A stretch of DNA of 64,000 nt, taken from Gallaecimonas kandeliae. GTDB lineage: Bacteria; Pseudomonadota; Gammaproteobacteria; Enterobacterales; Gallaecimonadaceae. Location: the NCBI RefSeq assembly GCF_030450055.1, contig NZ_CP118480.1:895415-959414 (forward strand), in the 5' to 3' direction. The position numbers and the translations under genes are program-made. Position 1 is the stretch's first letter. Each line of letters starts with the position of its first letter. Below the pieces are notes generated by a model. It made no database searches. It saw only the letters and a program-made list of their open reading frames with translations, and was not told where the DNA came from. Positions 50,527 through 59,636 of the stretch are shown here, in pieces.

Positions 50527-51514
50527 ACGCAGCGATCTGGACAGGGCCGCCATACTGATGCTGTCCATGGGCGAGGCCACGGCCGCCAAGATCATGGCCC
50601 GCCTGGGCCGTGACGAAGTCCAGGCCCTGTCCCAGCGCATGGCCAAGCTGAGCGGCGTCTCCACGGCGGAAGCCAAGTCGGTGATGCAGGGCTTTTTCGA
50701 ACACTACCGCGAGCACAGCGGCATCAGCGCCGCCTCCCGCCAGTACCTGGAGAAGACCCTGGATCTGGCGCTGGGCAAACGCCTGGCCCGCGGCATGGTG
50801 GACAGCATCTACGGCGACGCCCTGCGCCAGGAGCTCAAGGCATTGCAATGGGTGCCGGCCGAGACCCTGGCTCGCTTCTTCCGCAACGAACATCCCCAGC
50901 TGCAGGCCGTGCTGCTGGCCTTCCTGCCGCCGGAAAACGCCTCGGCGGTGCTGGGCGCCTTGCCCGGTGAAGCCCATGACGATCTCCTCTACCGGGTCGC
51001 CAACCTCAAGGAGGTGAGCGAGCAGGTGCTGGACGAGCTCAAGGCCACCCTGGCCCGCTGCCTGCAATTCGTCTCAGAGCAGTCCACCGCCAAGGTGGAC
51101 GGGGTGCGCCAGGCCGCCGACATCCTCAACCGCTACCAGGGGGACCGCGGCGCCCTGATGGAGATGCTCAGGCTGCACGACCAGGACACGGCCGGCATGG
51201 TGGCCGACAACATGTACGACTTCCTGATCCTGGCCCGCCAGTCCGACGAGGTGCTCCAGGCCCTGGTCCAGGAAGTGCCCACCGAAACCTTGGCCCTGGC
51301 CCTCAAGGGTGCCGACGCCGTCGTGCGCGACGCCCTGCTGGCCGCCTTGCCCAAGCGCATGGCCCAGGGGTTGGAAGACGCCCAGAAAGCCATGGGCCTG
51401 GTGCCGCTGTCCCGTGCCGAGCAGGCCAGGGGCGAGATCATGGCCCTGGTGCGCCGCCTGCACGAAGAGCAGCAGCTCAACTTCCAGCTCTTCGAGGAAA
51501 AGACGGTCAGCTAA
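50510..51514 (+). CDS. fliG: Flagellar motor switch protein FliG
   Basis: The 334-aa protein matches FliG: an N-terminal FliF-binding domain (AAILMLSMGEATAAKIMARL), a middle domain with EHPQLQAVLLAFLPPENASAVLGALP, and a C-terminal torque domain containing the charged helix (LALKGADAVVRDALLAALPKRMAQGLEDA). It converts stator force into rotation. Confidence 0.96.
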   Translation: MNDMTERSDLDRAAILMLSMGEATAAKIMARLGRDEVQALSQRMAKLSGVSTAEAKSVMQGFFEHYREHSGISAASRQYLEKTLDLALGKRLARGMVDSIYGDALRQELKALQWVPAETLARFFRNEHPQLQAVLLAFLPPENASAVLGALPGEAHDDLLYRVANLKEVSEQVLDELKATLARCLQFVSEQSTAKVDGVRQAADILNRYQGDRGALMEMLRLHDQDTAGMVADNMYDFLILARQSDEVLQALVQEVPTETLALALKGADAVVRDALLAALPKRMAQGLEDAQKAMGLVPLSRAEQARGEIMALVRRLHEEQQLNFQLFEEKTVS

Positions 51515-52174
51515 ATGGACAAACTCAAAGGCAATTACCGGCGCCACCGCTTCGCCTCCCTGTCCAGCCTCCAGGCCCGCGACAAGGGGGAGGTCGATCC
51601 CTTCCAGCAGGGCTATGACGACGGCTTCCAGCAGGGCCAGGAAAAAGGCCTGCACCAGGGCCTGGAAGATGGCCGGGCCCAGGGCCGCCAACAGGGTTTT
51701 GAGGACGGCTTTAGGGACGGTAGGGCCCAGGGCGAGGCCGCCGGCCGCGCCGACTTCGACCAGGCCCTGGCCCCCCTCCAGGCCGCCCAGCAGGCCCTGG
51801 CAGAGGCGCGGGAGCAGCAGCTCGGCGACAACCTCGACAGCCTCTGCGCCCTGGTGGAACAGGTGGCCAGGCGCGTCATCCACGCCGAGCTCAGCCTCAA
51901 CCCGGCCCAGATCCTGAAATTGGTGGAAGAGGCCATAGGGCGGCTGGACAACAGCAAGGGCCCGATCCGCATCTTCCTGTCCGGTGACGACCACCAGCGC
52001 CTGGCCAAGGTCGGCATCAACCACTGCGGCGACTACCCGCTGCTGGCCGACCCCAGTCTCGGCATCGGCGACTGCCGCCTCGAGAGCGAGCAGCAGCAGC
52101 TGGCCGTGAGCAGCGAGGCCCGCCTGGAAAGCTGCATGGCCCAGGTGCGCAGCGAGTTGGAGAGCGAGCAGTGA
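51515..52174 (+). CDS. fliH: Flagellar export ATPase regulator FliH
   Basis: The 219-aa protein has the hallmark glycine repeats of FliH (GYDDGFQQGQEKGLHQGLEDG.., residues about 29-75) ahead of a helical stalk and a C-terminal FliI-binding domain. It starts directly at the fliG stop and overlaps fliI. FliH links FliI to the C-ring. Confidence 0.92.
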   Translation: MDKLKGNYRRHRFASLSSLQARDKGEVDPFQQGYDDGFQQGQEKGLHQGLEDGRAQGRQQGFEDGFRDGRAQGEAAGRADFDQALAPLQAAQQALAEAREQQLGDNLDSLCALVEQVARRVIHAELSLNPAQILKLVEEAIGRLDNSKGPIRIFLSGDDHQRLAKVGINHCGDYPLLADPSLGIGDCRLESEQQQLAVSSEARLESCMAQVRSELESEQ

Positions 52175-53484
52175 ACCTCTCCGAGCGCCTCAACCGCGCC
52201 GCCGGCAAGCTGCCGGCGGTGGAACTGGGCGAGGCGGCCGGGCGGCTGGTGCGGGTCACCGGCCTGACCCTGGAAGTGGTGGGCTGCCGCCTGGTGATAG
52301 GGCAGCGCTGCCTGGTGGACACCAAGGGGGGGGCCCCTGTGCTGGCCGAGGTGGTGGGTTTCGACCGCGACACCGCCTTCCTGATGCCCTACAGGGCCGT
52401 CTCCGGCCTCTACTCAGGGGCCGGGGTCAGGCCCCTGGACGACGAATTCAAGCTGCCGGTGGGTCCGGCGCTGCTGGGCCGGGTGCTGGACGGCCTGATG
52501 CAGCCCTTGGACGAGCTGCCGCCCCCCATAGGGGAGCTGATCCCCCTGCACGGCACCCACCTCAACCCCCTCAAACGCAAGCCCATCCGCGAACCCCTGG
52601 ACGTGGGGGTGCGGGCCCTCAACGCCCTCCTGACCCCCGGCAAGGGCCAGCGCTTCGGCCTTTTTGCCGGCGCCGGCGTCGGCAAGAGCGTGCTGCTGGG
52701 CATGATGACCCGCTACACCCGCGCCCAGGTGGTGGTGGTGGGGCTCATCGGCGAGCGGGGCCGGGAGGTGCGGGAGTTCCTCGAAGAGGCCCTGGGGGAA
52801 GAGGGCATGAAGCGGGCCGTGGTGATAGCGGCCCCCGCCGACCAGTCGCCGCTGCTGCGCCTGCGGGCCGCCGAGGTCTGCCACCGCCTGGCCGAGCATT
52901 ACCGCGACCAGGGCCTGGACGTACTGCTGCTGATGGATTCCTTCACCCGTTACGCCCAGGCCCAGCGCGAGCTGGCCCTGGCCATCGGCGAGCCGCCGGC
53001 CACCCGCGGCTACCCGCCGTCGGTGTTTGCGGCCCTGACCCGCCTGGCCGAGCGGGCCGGCAACGGTGAAGGGGCCGGCTCCCTGTCCGCCGTCTATACG
53101 GTGCTGGCGGAAGGGGACGACCAGCAGGATCCGGTGGCCGACGCCGCCCGCGCCATCCTCGACGGCCACGTGGTGCTGAGCCGGGAGCTCGCCGAGGCCG
53201 GCCATTACCCGGCCATCGACGTGGGGGCCTCCATCTCCAGGGTCATGCCCCAGGTCACCAGCCCCGAACACCAGCAGCTGGCGCTGCGCCTGAAACGGCT
53301 GCTGGCCCGCTACCAGCAGGTCAGCGAACTGCTGCCGCTGGGCGGTTACCAGCCGGGCCAGGACATGGAGCTGGACGAGGCGGTGCGGCGCTACCCGCGG
53401 CTGGCCGCCTTCCTGCAGCAGGGCATGCTGGAGGCCGCCTCCCTGGATGAGAGCCTCCAGGCCCTGGCGGAGGCCCTCGCCTGA
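52171..53484 (+). CDS. fliI: Flagellar export ATPase FliI
   Basis: The 437-aa protein starts at a GTG overlapping the fliH stop. It has Walker A GLFAGAGVGKS near residues 163-173, VGLIGERGREVREF, Walker B VLLLMDSFTRYAQAQRE and TRGYPPSVFAAL, as in F1-beta-like export ATPases. It energises loading of export substrates. Confidence 0.96.
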   Translation: MNLSERLNRAAGKLPAVELGEAAGRLVRVTGLTLEVVGCRLVIGQRCLVDTKGGAPVLAEVVGFDRDTAFLMPYRAVSGLYSGAGVRPLDDEFKLPVGPALLGRVLDGLMQPLDELPPPIGELIPLHGTHLNPLKRKPIREPLDVGVRALNALLTPGKGQRFGLFAGAGVGKSVLLGMMTRYTRAQVVVVGLIGERGREVREFLEEALGEEGMKRAVVIAAPADQSPLLRLRAAEVCHRLAEHYRDQGLDVLLLMDSFTRYAQAQRELALAIGEPPATRGYPPSVFAALTRLAERAGNGEGAGSLSAVYTVLAEGDDQQDPVADAARAILDGHVVLSRELAEAGHYPAIDVGASISRVMPQVTSPEHQQLALRLKRLLARYQQVSELLPLGGYQPGQDMELDEAVRRYPRLAAFLQQGMLEAASLDESLQALAEALA

Positions 53485-53903
53485 TGCTGCAGCTCTTTCT
53501 CGAACGCCAACAGCAGCTGCTGGACGATCTGGGGGCCGGCAAGGCCCAGAAGGACAGGGCCAGCCAGCTGCACCGCCAGCGCCTGGAGGCCCTGGAGGCG
53601 GTGGACCAGCACCTGGCCCAGGTGGCCAGCCACAGCGCCCTTTTCCACCAGAACCGCCTGGCTTTGCGCCAGCAGTTGGGCACCCTGCTGGCCAGCCAGC
53701 AGCAGGAAGCGGAGCTGGCCCAGCTGGAACAGGCCCATCAGCAGCAACTGCTGCTGCGCCAGTTCGGCAAGGTCAAGGGCCTGGAACAGGTGCAAAAAAA
53801 ACGCGCCACTGAGGCGCGTCTGGATGGAAACCGTAAGGAACAACGGGAAATGGAGCAGTGGCTCAGTAGCCGATCCCGTACTCCAGGCCGTGCTGGCCCA
53901 TGA
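53484..53903 (+). CDS. fliJ: Flagellar export chaperone FliJ
   Basis: The 139-aa protein is almost entirely a charged, Gln-rich coiled coil (MLQLFLERQQQLLDDLGAGK to the end), as expected for FliJ, which sits in the FliI ring like F1-gamma. It overlaps fliI by one base. Its last 41 bases overlap the 3' end of the convergent flgN gene. Confidence 0.85.
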   Translation: MLQLFLERQQQLLDDLGAGKAQKDRASQLHRQRLEALEAVDQHLAQVASHSALFHQNRLALRQQLGTLLASQQQEAELAQLEQAHQQQLLLRQFGKVKGLEQVQKKRATEARLDGNRKEQREMEQWLSSRSRTPGRAGP

Positions 53904-54291
53904 CGTCTTTCAACACCTCCTGCTGGCCGGCCAGCAGGCTGCCGTTGCGCTCGTTGAGCGCCTTGCACTGACCCAGGCGCTGCACCAGCGCCTGCCACAG
54001 GGGGCTGAGCTCCCGGGCCAGCTTTTCCGGTAACTTCTCCAGCAACTTGGTCATGCCGTGCTCGTTCCCGTCCAGGCCCAGCCGCTCAAGCAGCTGGCTG
54101 CGCTGGCGGGCGCTCTGGCCCAGTTGGTCCAGGGCCGGTTGCAGGGCCTGGTTGAGGTGTTCCAGGCCGTCGCTGTCGGTGCGGGCCAGCAGGTGCTGCT
54201 GGTGGCGCAGCAGTTTCTGCAACTCGTCGCAGCGGCGGATATCGAGACGGACCCCTTCCACCAGGGCGGCCAGGGCGGCTTTGACGCTCAT
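53863..54291 (-). CDS. flgN: Flagellar chaperone FlgN (lateral)
   Basis: The 142-aa helical protein is placed at the flgN position of lateral loci, after flgM. Features are KAALAALVEGVRLDIRRCDELQKLLRHQQHLL at the N-terminus and a C-terminal amphipathic helix. FlgN escorts FlgK and FlgL to the export gate. Its start overlaps the flgM stop by one base. The call rests on the FlgN pattern plus position. Confidence 0.82.
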   Translation of the reverse strand: MSVKAALAALVEGVRLDIRRCDELQKLLRHQQHLLARTDSDGLEHLNQALQPALDQLGQSARQRSQLLERLGLDGNEHGMTKLLEKLPEKLARELSPLWQALVQRLGQCKALNERNGSLLAGQQEVLKDVMGQHGLEYGIGY

Positions 54292-54545
54292 CAGCGATGC
54301 AGGGCCAGTATGGCGTCGGCCAGCTTGTCGGGATCCAGGGCCAACTGGCCCTGGCTGATGGCCTGGCGCACCTCGTTGACCTTGGCCATGTCCACGTCGC
54401 TGGCGCCGCTGAGCACGTTGGCCAGGTCGGCGTTGTGGATGGCGGGACCCTGGGGCTTGGCGGTCTTGGCGGCCTGAGTCTTGGGGGCCTGCGCCTGGGT
54501 CTGGCTAAGGCCGTTGAGGCCCTTGTTGCTGGGGGTGATCTTCAT
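54291..54545 (-). CDS. flgM: Anti-sigma28 factor FlgM (lateral)
   Basis: The 84-aa protein starts MKITPSNKGLNGLSQTQ, has a flexible Gln/Ala/Lys-rich N-terminal half and a helical C-terminus with SDVDMAKVNEVRQAISQGQLALDPDKLADAIL, the sigma28-binding region of FlgM. It holds the lateral sigma28 until the hook is complete and FlgM is exported. An upstream start would add ten residues, but MKIT fits the family. Confidence 0.88.
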   Translation of the reverse strand: MKITPSNKGLNGLSQTQAQAPKTQAAKTAKPQGPAIHNADLANVLSGASDVDMAKVNEVRQAISQGQLALDPDKLADAILALHR

Positions 54546-54573
54546 GGAATTCGCCGCTGTGATGCTTCTGAAC

Positions 54574-54606
54574 AACCAAAGCGACAGGGCGGCGGAAAAA
54601 CTTTAG
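54574..54606 (-). promoter_or_regulatory. Possible sigma28-type promoter of flgMN
   Basis: On the minus strand CTAAAGTTT, 11 bases, then TGTCGCTT precede flgM by about 30 bases. The -35 half equals the sigma28 consensus TAAAGTTT; the -10 half matches GCCGATAA poorly. The -35 element overlaps the end of flgA. Confidence 0.3.
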
Positions 54607-55346
54607 AAACGGGTTTCCACCACGCCTTTTTCCACCACCAGGGCGCTCAGCACCTTGCCGGAGCTGTTGTTGCGCACCTTGACCAGCTCCCCTTTGCCGC
54701 CGTCCTCGAGTGCGGTGCCGGCCATGCTGGCCGCCACCCCTTGGGCCTGGACCCGGATCAGCACCCCTTCGCCTTTTTTCACCCAGAGCGGCTCGGCCAG
54801 CAGCAGCGGGCTCAGCACCTGGCCGGCCTTGAGGTTGCGCCTTGCCCTGTGCTCCAGCAGTTGGCTCTGGTCGGTGACGAAGCCCCCGTGCAACGTCTCT
54901 ATGGGCAGGGGGCGCCTTCGCAGATCCCCCATCCCCAGCACGGCGCCGCGGCGCAGGGCATGGGCCGCCGTCCACACCGGCAAGGTCACCCTGACCTCGG
55001 CGCGGCCCCGCAGCGTCCAGGCCGGCTGCTGGCAGCTGACCTCATAGGGCACCCGGCCCCAGGGGTTGCCCTGGGGGTTGCTGGGGGTGATCGCCAGGCC
55101 CTGCTCACAGGTCGGCAGGGCCGTGCCGGCGGCCCCCAGCCAGGCCTGGACCTTGGCCTGGTAATGGGGCCAATGGGCTTCCTCGGCGTAGCGGGCCAGC
55201 CTGGCCCTGGCGTCCAGGGCCAGGTCAGCTTCCAGGCCCTGGCCCTGGGCGCTACTTGCCAACAGCAGGGGAAAAAGCGCTTTCCAGAGCGGAAGCAAAG
55301 CCTTCCGCCCCTGCTTCCCTTTTGTTCGCTCTTGTTTGTAACTCAA
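54603..55346 (-). CDS. flgA: Flagellar P-ring assembly chaperone FlgA
   Basis: The 247-aa exported protein has a basic N-terminus and signal (LLPLWKALFPLLLASSAQG), a middle region with two cysteines, and a C-terminal SAF domain (VWTAAHALRRGAVLGMGDLR.., LKAGQVLSPLLLAEP, VKKGEGVLIRV). FlgA helps FlgI assemble in the periplasm. It is divergent from flgB with 71 bases between starts. Confidence 0.88.
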   Translation of the reverse strand: MSYKQERTKGKQGRKALLPLWKALFPLLLASSAQGQGLEADLALDARARLARYAEEAHWPHYQAKVQAWLGAAGTALPTCEQGLAITPSNPQGNPWGRVPYEVSCQQPAWTLRGRAEVRVTLPVWTAAHALRRGAVLGMGDLRRRPLPIETLHGGFVTDQSQLLEHRARRNLKAGQVLSPLLLAEPLWVKKGEGVLIRVQAQGVAASMAGTALEDGGKGELVKVRNNSSGKVLSALVVEKGVVETRF

Positions 55347-55367
55347 TGAATTAAAACCTTTTTAAAG

Positions 55368-55384
55368 TTGGCATGGGGCTTGTT
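55368..55384 (+). promoter_or_regulatory. Sigma54-type promoter of the flgB operon
   Basis: TTGGCATGGGGCTTGTT fits the -24/-12 consensus YTGGCACGNNNNTTGCW, with GG and the final G-T pair at the required ten-base spacing (GT in place of GC). It lies 34 bases upstream of the flgB start. LafK-sigma54 control of this operon is expected from lateral systems. Confidence 0.55.
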
Positions 55385-55417
55385 TACGCCTTAGCCACAT
55401 CCCAACGGAGGTGCGAT

Positions 55418-55798
55418 ATGGGCATCAGTGTGGACAAAGCCCTGGGGCTGGATCAATACGCCCTGGCCATGCGCCTGGAGCGGTCCAAGGTGATCGCCGG
55501 CAACCTGGCCAACGTGGATACCCCAGGCTACCTGGCCCGGGATTACGACTTCAAGGCGGCGCTGCGTGACGTGGCAGGCGATATCCAGGGTATGCGCAGC
55601 GGCGACGCCCTGCCGAGCCCGGATTTCTCCGGCGATCTGCGCTACCGGGTGCCCCAGCAGGCCGCCGAAGACGGCAACACCTCGGAACTGGGGGTGGAGC
55701 AGGGCCAGTTTGCCGCCAACGCCATGGATTTCCAGAGCAGCCTGACCTTCCTCAATCTCAAGCTGGCCGGGATCAGAAAAGCCATAGAGGGACAATAA
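55418..55798 (+). CDS. flgB: Flagellar proximal rod protein FlgB
   Basis: The 126-aa protein carries the rod signature RSKVIAGNLANVDTPGYLARDYDF at about residues 22-45. ATG 55418 is chosen for the family start MGISVDKALGLDQYALAMRL; GGAGGTG precedes it. First gene of flgBCDEFGHIJKL. Confidence 0.94.
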   Translation: MGISVDKALGLDQYALAMRLERSKVIAGNLANVDTPGYLARDYDFKAALRDVAGDIQGMRSGDALPSPDFSGDLRYRVPQQAAEDGNTSELGVEQGQFAANAMDFQSSLTFLNLKLAGIRKAIEGQ

Positions 55799-55799
55799 G

Positions 55800-56228
55800 A
55801 TGGCCTTCAACAGTATCTACGACATCGCCGGCAGCGCCATGCGCGCCCAGACGGTCCGCCTCAATACGGTGGCCTCCAACCTGGCCAACGCCGACAGCGT
55901 CTCCGGCACCGAAGCCGGCGCCTACCGGGCCCTGAAACCGGTCTTCGCCACCCTCTACCAGGGCGGCGATATCGCTGGCCAGGAAGGCATCAACGGCGCC
56001 TCTGTGCAGGTGGCGGGGCTGGTGCAGTCCGACCGCAGCGTCGAGAAGCGCTATGAGCCCGGCAACCCCCTGGCCGACAAGAAAGGCTTCGTCTACTACG
56101 GCAACGTCAACGTGGTGGAAGAGATGGCCGACATGATGTCGGCGTCCCGCACCTTCCAGAGCGCCGCCGACGTCATCAGCCGCACCAACAGCATGCAGCA
56201 GGCCCTGCTGCGCCTCGGCCAGGTCTAA
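55800..56228 (+). CDS. flgC: Flagellar proximal rod protein FlgC
   Basis: The 142-aa protein has MRAQTVRLNTVASNLANADSVSG at the N-terminus and VNVVEEMADMMSASRTFQSAADVI at the C-terminus, both typical FlgC rod signatures. It starts one base after flgB. Confidence 0.95.
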   Translation: MAFNSIYDIAGSAMRAQTVRLNTVASNLANADSVSGTEAGAYRALKPVFATLYQGGDIAGQEGINGASVQVAGLVQSDRSVEKRYEPGNPLADKKGFVYYGNVNVVEEMADMMSASRTFQSAADVISRTNSMQQALLRLGQV

Positions 56229-56237
56229 GGAGCTTCC

Positions 56238-56897
56238 ATGAGCGTCTCCCAGGTTTCCAACAACGCCGCCACCGGCGGTGCCAGCGGCGGCATCGCCGCC
56301 AATGACGCCGGCGCCATGAAGGACGAGTTCCTGCAGCTGATGGTGGCCCAGATCAACAACCAGGATCCCCTCAACCCCCTGGACGGCACCCAGTACCTCT
56401 CCCAACTGGCCCAGCTGTCCACCGTCGAAGGGATCCAGAACCTCGGCAGCCTGCAGACCCAGGGCAACACCCTGATGGACACCCTGCAGGTGCTGCAGAG
56501 CACCCAACTGGTGGGCAAGCAGGTCAGCGTACCGGTGCAGAGCCTGAGCCTGGACCAGGCCGAGAGCCTGACCGGCAAGGTGCGCCTGGACCAGAGCGCC
56601 GAGGACCTGCGGGTGCGGGTCACGGATGCCGCCGGCAACCTGGTCCAGGAAAAGGCCCTTGGCCCCCAGCAGGCCGGGGACATCCCCTTCAGCCTCGACG
56701 AGCTGCCCGCCGGCCTCTACCAGTTCGAGGTGGTGGCCAAGAACGGCGACGCCAGCCAGAGCCTGAGCCCCTTCCTCAACCGCACCGTGGAAAAGGTCAG
56801 CATCCCCGCCAACGGCGGCGACATCCAATTGCAGGTGGCCGGCCTCGGCAACCTGTCCCTGTTCAGCGTCAGTGAATTCCTTGGAGAAGCAGCATGA
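56238..56897 (+). CDS. flgD: Flagellar hook cap protein FlgD
   Basis: The 219-aa protein has DEFLQLMVAQINNQDPLNPLDGTQYLSQLAQLSTVEGI, the N-terminal FlgD signature, and a C-terminal beta-sandwich. It scaffolds hook polymerisation. It overlaps flgE by four bases. Confidence 0.95.
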   Translation: MSVSQVSNNAATGGASGGIAANDAGAMKDEFLQLMVAQINNQDPLNPLDGTQYLSQLAQLSTVEGIQNLGSLQTQGNTLMDTLQVLQSTQLVGKQVSVPVQSLSLDQAESLTGKVRLDQSAEDLRVRVTDAAGNLVQEKALGPQQAGDIPFSLDELPAGLYQFEVVAKNGDASQSLSPFLNRTVEKVSIPANGGDIQLQVAGLGNLSLFSVSEFLGEAA

Positions 56898-58081
56898 GCT
56901 ACAACATTGGCCTCAGCGGCCTGCGCACCACCAACCAGGCCCTGGACGTGATTTCCCAGAACATCGCCAACGTCTCCACCGCCGGCTTCAAGGCCGGCCG
57001 TGCCGAGTTTGCCGCCCTCTATTCCGGCGGCCAGCCGGGTGGGGTGGAGCTGGCCGGGGTCACCCAGGATTTCGGCAAGGACGGCACCAAGGAATTCACC
57101 GGCCGTAACCTGGATCTGGCCATCACCGGCCAGGGCTTCTTCGTCACCAAGAACAGCCTGGGCCAGGCCGTCTACACCCGCGCCGGCACCTTCGGCAAAG
57201 ACGCCCAGAACTACATCACCGCCGCCAGCGGCGAGCGCCTGCAGGGCTACGGCGTGGACGCCAACGGCAACCTGCTGACCGGCGTCATGAGCGACCTCAA
57301 GGTCTCGGCCTCCAACCTGCCGGCCAAGGCCAGCACCCAACTGGATTTCGCCGCCAACCTGCGCGCCGACGCCGCCGTGCCGGCCAACGCCTTCGACCCC
57401 GCCGACGCCAGCAGCTACAACTTCTCCTACACCTCCAGCCTCTACGACTCCCTGGGCAGCGAGCACAACCTCACCCAGTACTTCGTCAAGACGGGCCCCA
57501 ACGCCTGGACCGTCAACTACTACGTGGACGGCGCCGCCCTGGGTTCGCCGGCCAGCCAGGCCGTCACCTTCAACACCGACGGCACCCTGAGCAGCCCGGC
57601 CGCCCCCGTCAGCCTGAACCTGGCCCCGGCCGGCGCCGACCCCATGACGGTGAGCCTGGACATGAGCACCAGCACCCAGTACGCCGCCGACTTCAACGCC
57701 TCCTACGACGCCGACGGCTACAGCTCCGGCGAGCTGGCCGGGGTGCGGGTGGACAACGACGGTGGCCTCTATGCCGTCTTCACCAACGGCAAGGATCTGC
57801 TGCAAGGCAAGGTGGTGCTGGCCAACTTCGACAACCCAGAGGGCCTGGCCAAGGGCGACAACACCAGTTGGACCCAGACCTTCGCCTCCGGCAACGCCAT
57901 GCTCGGCGAACCCGGCACCGGCAGCCTCGGCAACCTCACCGCCGGCGCCTATGAGGGCTCCAACGTCGACCTGACCGGCGAGCTGGTGAACCTGATGACG
58001 GCCCAGCGTAACTACCAGGCCAACGCCAAGAGCATCAGCACCGCCGACAAGATGACCCAGGTCCTGTTCAGCTCCATGTAA
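56894..58081 (+). CDS. flgE: Flagellar hook protein FlgE
   Basis: The 395-aa protein has MSYNIGLSGLRTTNQALDVISQNIANVSTAGFK at the N-terminus, GRNLDLAITGQGFFV, and the C-terminal YEGSNVDLTGELVNLMTAQRNYQANAKSI. This is the hook subunit; length is typical. Confidence 0.96.
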   Translation: MSYNIGLSGLRTTNQALDVISQNIANVSTAGFKAGRAEFAALYSGGQPGGVELAGVTQDFGKDGTKEFTGRNLDLAITGQGFFVTKNSLGQAVYTRAGTFGKDAQNYITAASGERLQGYGVDANGNLLTGVMSDLKVSASNLPAKASTQLDFAANLRADAAVPANAFDPADASSYNFSYTSSLYDSLGSEHNLTQYFVKTGPNAWTVNYYVDGAALGSPASQAVTFNTDGTLSSPAAPVSLNLAPAGADPMTVSLDMSTSTQYAADFNASYDADGYSSGELAGVRVDNDGGLYAVFTNGKDLLQGKVVLANFDNPEGLAKGDNTSWTQTFASGNAMLGEPGTGSLGNLTAGAYEGSNVDLTGELVNLMTAQRNYQANAKSISTADKMTQVLFSSM

Positions 58082-58091
58082 GGCATAACCG

Positions 58092-58823
58092 ATGGAACGC
58101 TTCCTCTACACCGCCATGGGCGGGGCGCTGCACACCTTGACGGCCCAGCGCATCCACGCCAACAACCTGGCCAACGCCGGCACCACCGGTTTTCGCGCCG
58201 ACCTGGAACAGGTGGCCGCCTACCAGGTGCAGGGGCCCGGCTTTGCCTCCAACGTGCTGGCCCAGGAACAGGATCCCACAACCGACTTCACCCCTGGCCA
58301 TCTGGAGACCACGGGCCGGGATCTGGACGTGGCCATCCGCGGCGCCGGCTTCCTCAGCGTGCAGGCCGCCAACGGCAAGGAAGCCTACACCCGCGCCGGC
58401 AATCTCCAGGTGGACGCCGACGGCCAGCTGCTGGCCGATGGCCGGCCCGTGCTGGGGGTCGGCGGGCCCATACAGGTGCCGGACTACCAGTCCATCACCC
58501 TGGGCCAGGATGGCACCGTTTCCGTGGTGCCGGTCGGGGGCAACGCCACCTTGCAGCTGGGCCAGCTCAAGCTGGTCAACCCGGCCATCCAGGGCCTGGC
58601 CAAGGGCGAGGATGGCCTCTTCCACCTCAAGGCCGGCGGCCAGGCGCCCCAGGACCCCAACGTGGTGCTGGAACCTGGCCACCTGGAGGCGTCCAACGTC
58701 AACGCCGTGGACGAGATGGTCAACACCCTGTCCCTGTCCCGCACCTTCGAGGTGCAGATCCGCATGATGAAAACCGCCGACGAGCTGTCGGCCGCCGGTA
58801 GCCGCCTGGTGCGCGGCGCCTGA
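58092..58823 (+). CDS. flgF: Flagellar rod protein FlgF
   Basis: The 243-aa protein has MERFLYTAMGGALHTLTAQRIHANNLANAGTTGFRADL, AIRGAGFLSVQ and the C-terminal VNAVDEMVNTLSLSRTFEVQIRMM, matching the proximal rod protein FlgF. Confidence 0.95.
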   Translation: MERFLYTAMGGALHTLTAQRIHANNLANAGTTGFRADLEQVAAYQVQGPGFASNVLAQEQDPTTDFTPGHLETTGRDLDVAIRGAGFLSVQAANGKEAYTRAGNLQVDADGQLLADGRPVLGVGGPIQVPDYQSITLGQDGTVSVVPVGGNATLQLGQLKLVNPAIQGLAKGEDGLFHLKAGGQAPQDPNVVLEPGHLEASNVNAVDEMVNTLSLSRTFEVQIRMMKTADELSAAGSRLVRGA

Positions 58824-58841
58824 AGCCAAAGGAGTTAACCA

Positions 58842-59627
58842 ATGCAAGCAGCACTTTGGGTCGCCAAGACCGGCCTCGCCGCCCAGGACGCCAAGATGGC
58901 GACCATTTCCAACAACCTGGCCAACGTCAACACCACCGGCTTCAAGCGCGACAGGGTCGCCTTCGAGGATCTCTTCTACCAGGTGGAACGCCAGCCCGGC
59001 GCCCAGCAGGACCAGCAGAACCAGCTGCCGAGCGGCGTCCAGGTCGGCAACGGGGTGCGCATCGTCGGCACCCAGAAGGTGTTCACCGAGGGCGGCTTCG
59101 AAAACACGGGGCAGGACTTGGACTTGGCCATCGTCGGCCGCGGCTTTTTCCAGATAGAGCTGCCCAGCGGCGAAACCGCCTACACCCGTAACGGCCAGTT
59201 CAACCGCAACAGCGAAGGCCTGATGGTCAACTCCGACGGCCTGCCCCTGGTGCCGCAGATCCAGATCCCCGAGAACGCCCTGGCGGTCAGCATCGGCACC
59301 GACGGCACCGTCACCGCCCAGATCGCCGGTGACGCCCAGCCCCAGGAGCTGGGCCAGATCACCACCGTCAACTTCACCAACCCCGCCGGCCTCGAGGCCA
59401 TGGGCGGCAACCTCTTCAAGCAGACCGCCGCCTCCGGCCAGCCCCAGGAAGGGGTACCCGGCACCGAGGCCCTGGGCAGCCTCAAGCAGCAGACCCTGGA
59501 AGGCTCCAACGTCTCGGTGGTGGAGGAGATGGTCAACATGATCGCCACCCAGCGCGCCTACGAGATGAACGCCAAGGTGGTGTCCTCCACCGACCAGATG
59601 CTCAAGTTCATCAACCAGTCCGTCTAA
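58842..59627 (+). CDS. flgG: Flagellar distal rod protein FlgG
   Basis: The 261-aa protein has LWVAKTGLAAQDAKMATISNNLANVNTTGFKRDR, LDLAIVGRGFFQIELPSGE and GSNVSVVEEMVNMIATQRAYEMNAKVVSS. Length and motifs match FlgG. Confidence 0.97.
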   Translation: MQAALWVAKTGLAAQDAKMATISNNLANVNTTGFKRDRVAFEDLFYQVERQPGAQQDQQNQLPSGVQVGNGVRIVGTQKVFTEGGFENTGQDLDLAIVGRGFFQIELPSGETAYTRNGQFNRNSEGLMVNSDGLPLVPQIQIPENALAVSIGTDGTVTAQIAGDAQPQELGQITTVNFTNPAGLEAMGGNLFKQTAASGQPQEGVPGTEALGSLKQQTLEGSNVSVVEEMVNMIATQRAYEMNAKVVSSTDQMLKFINQSV

Positions 59628-59636
59628 GGAGTGCCC

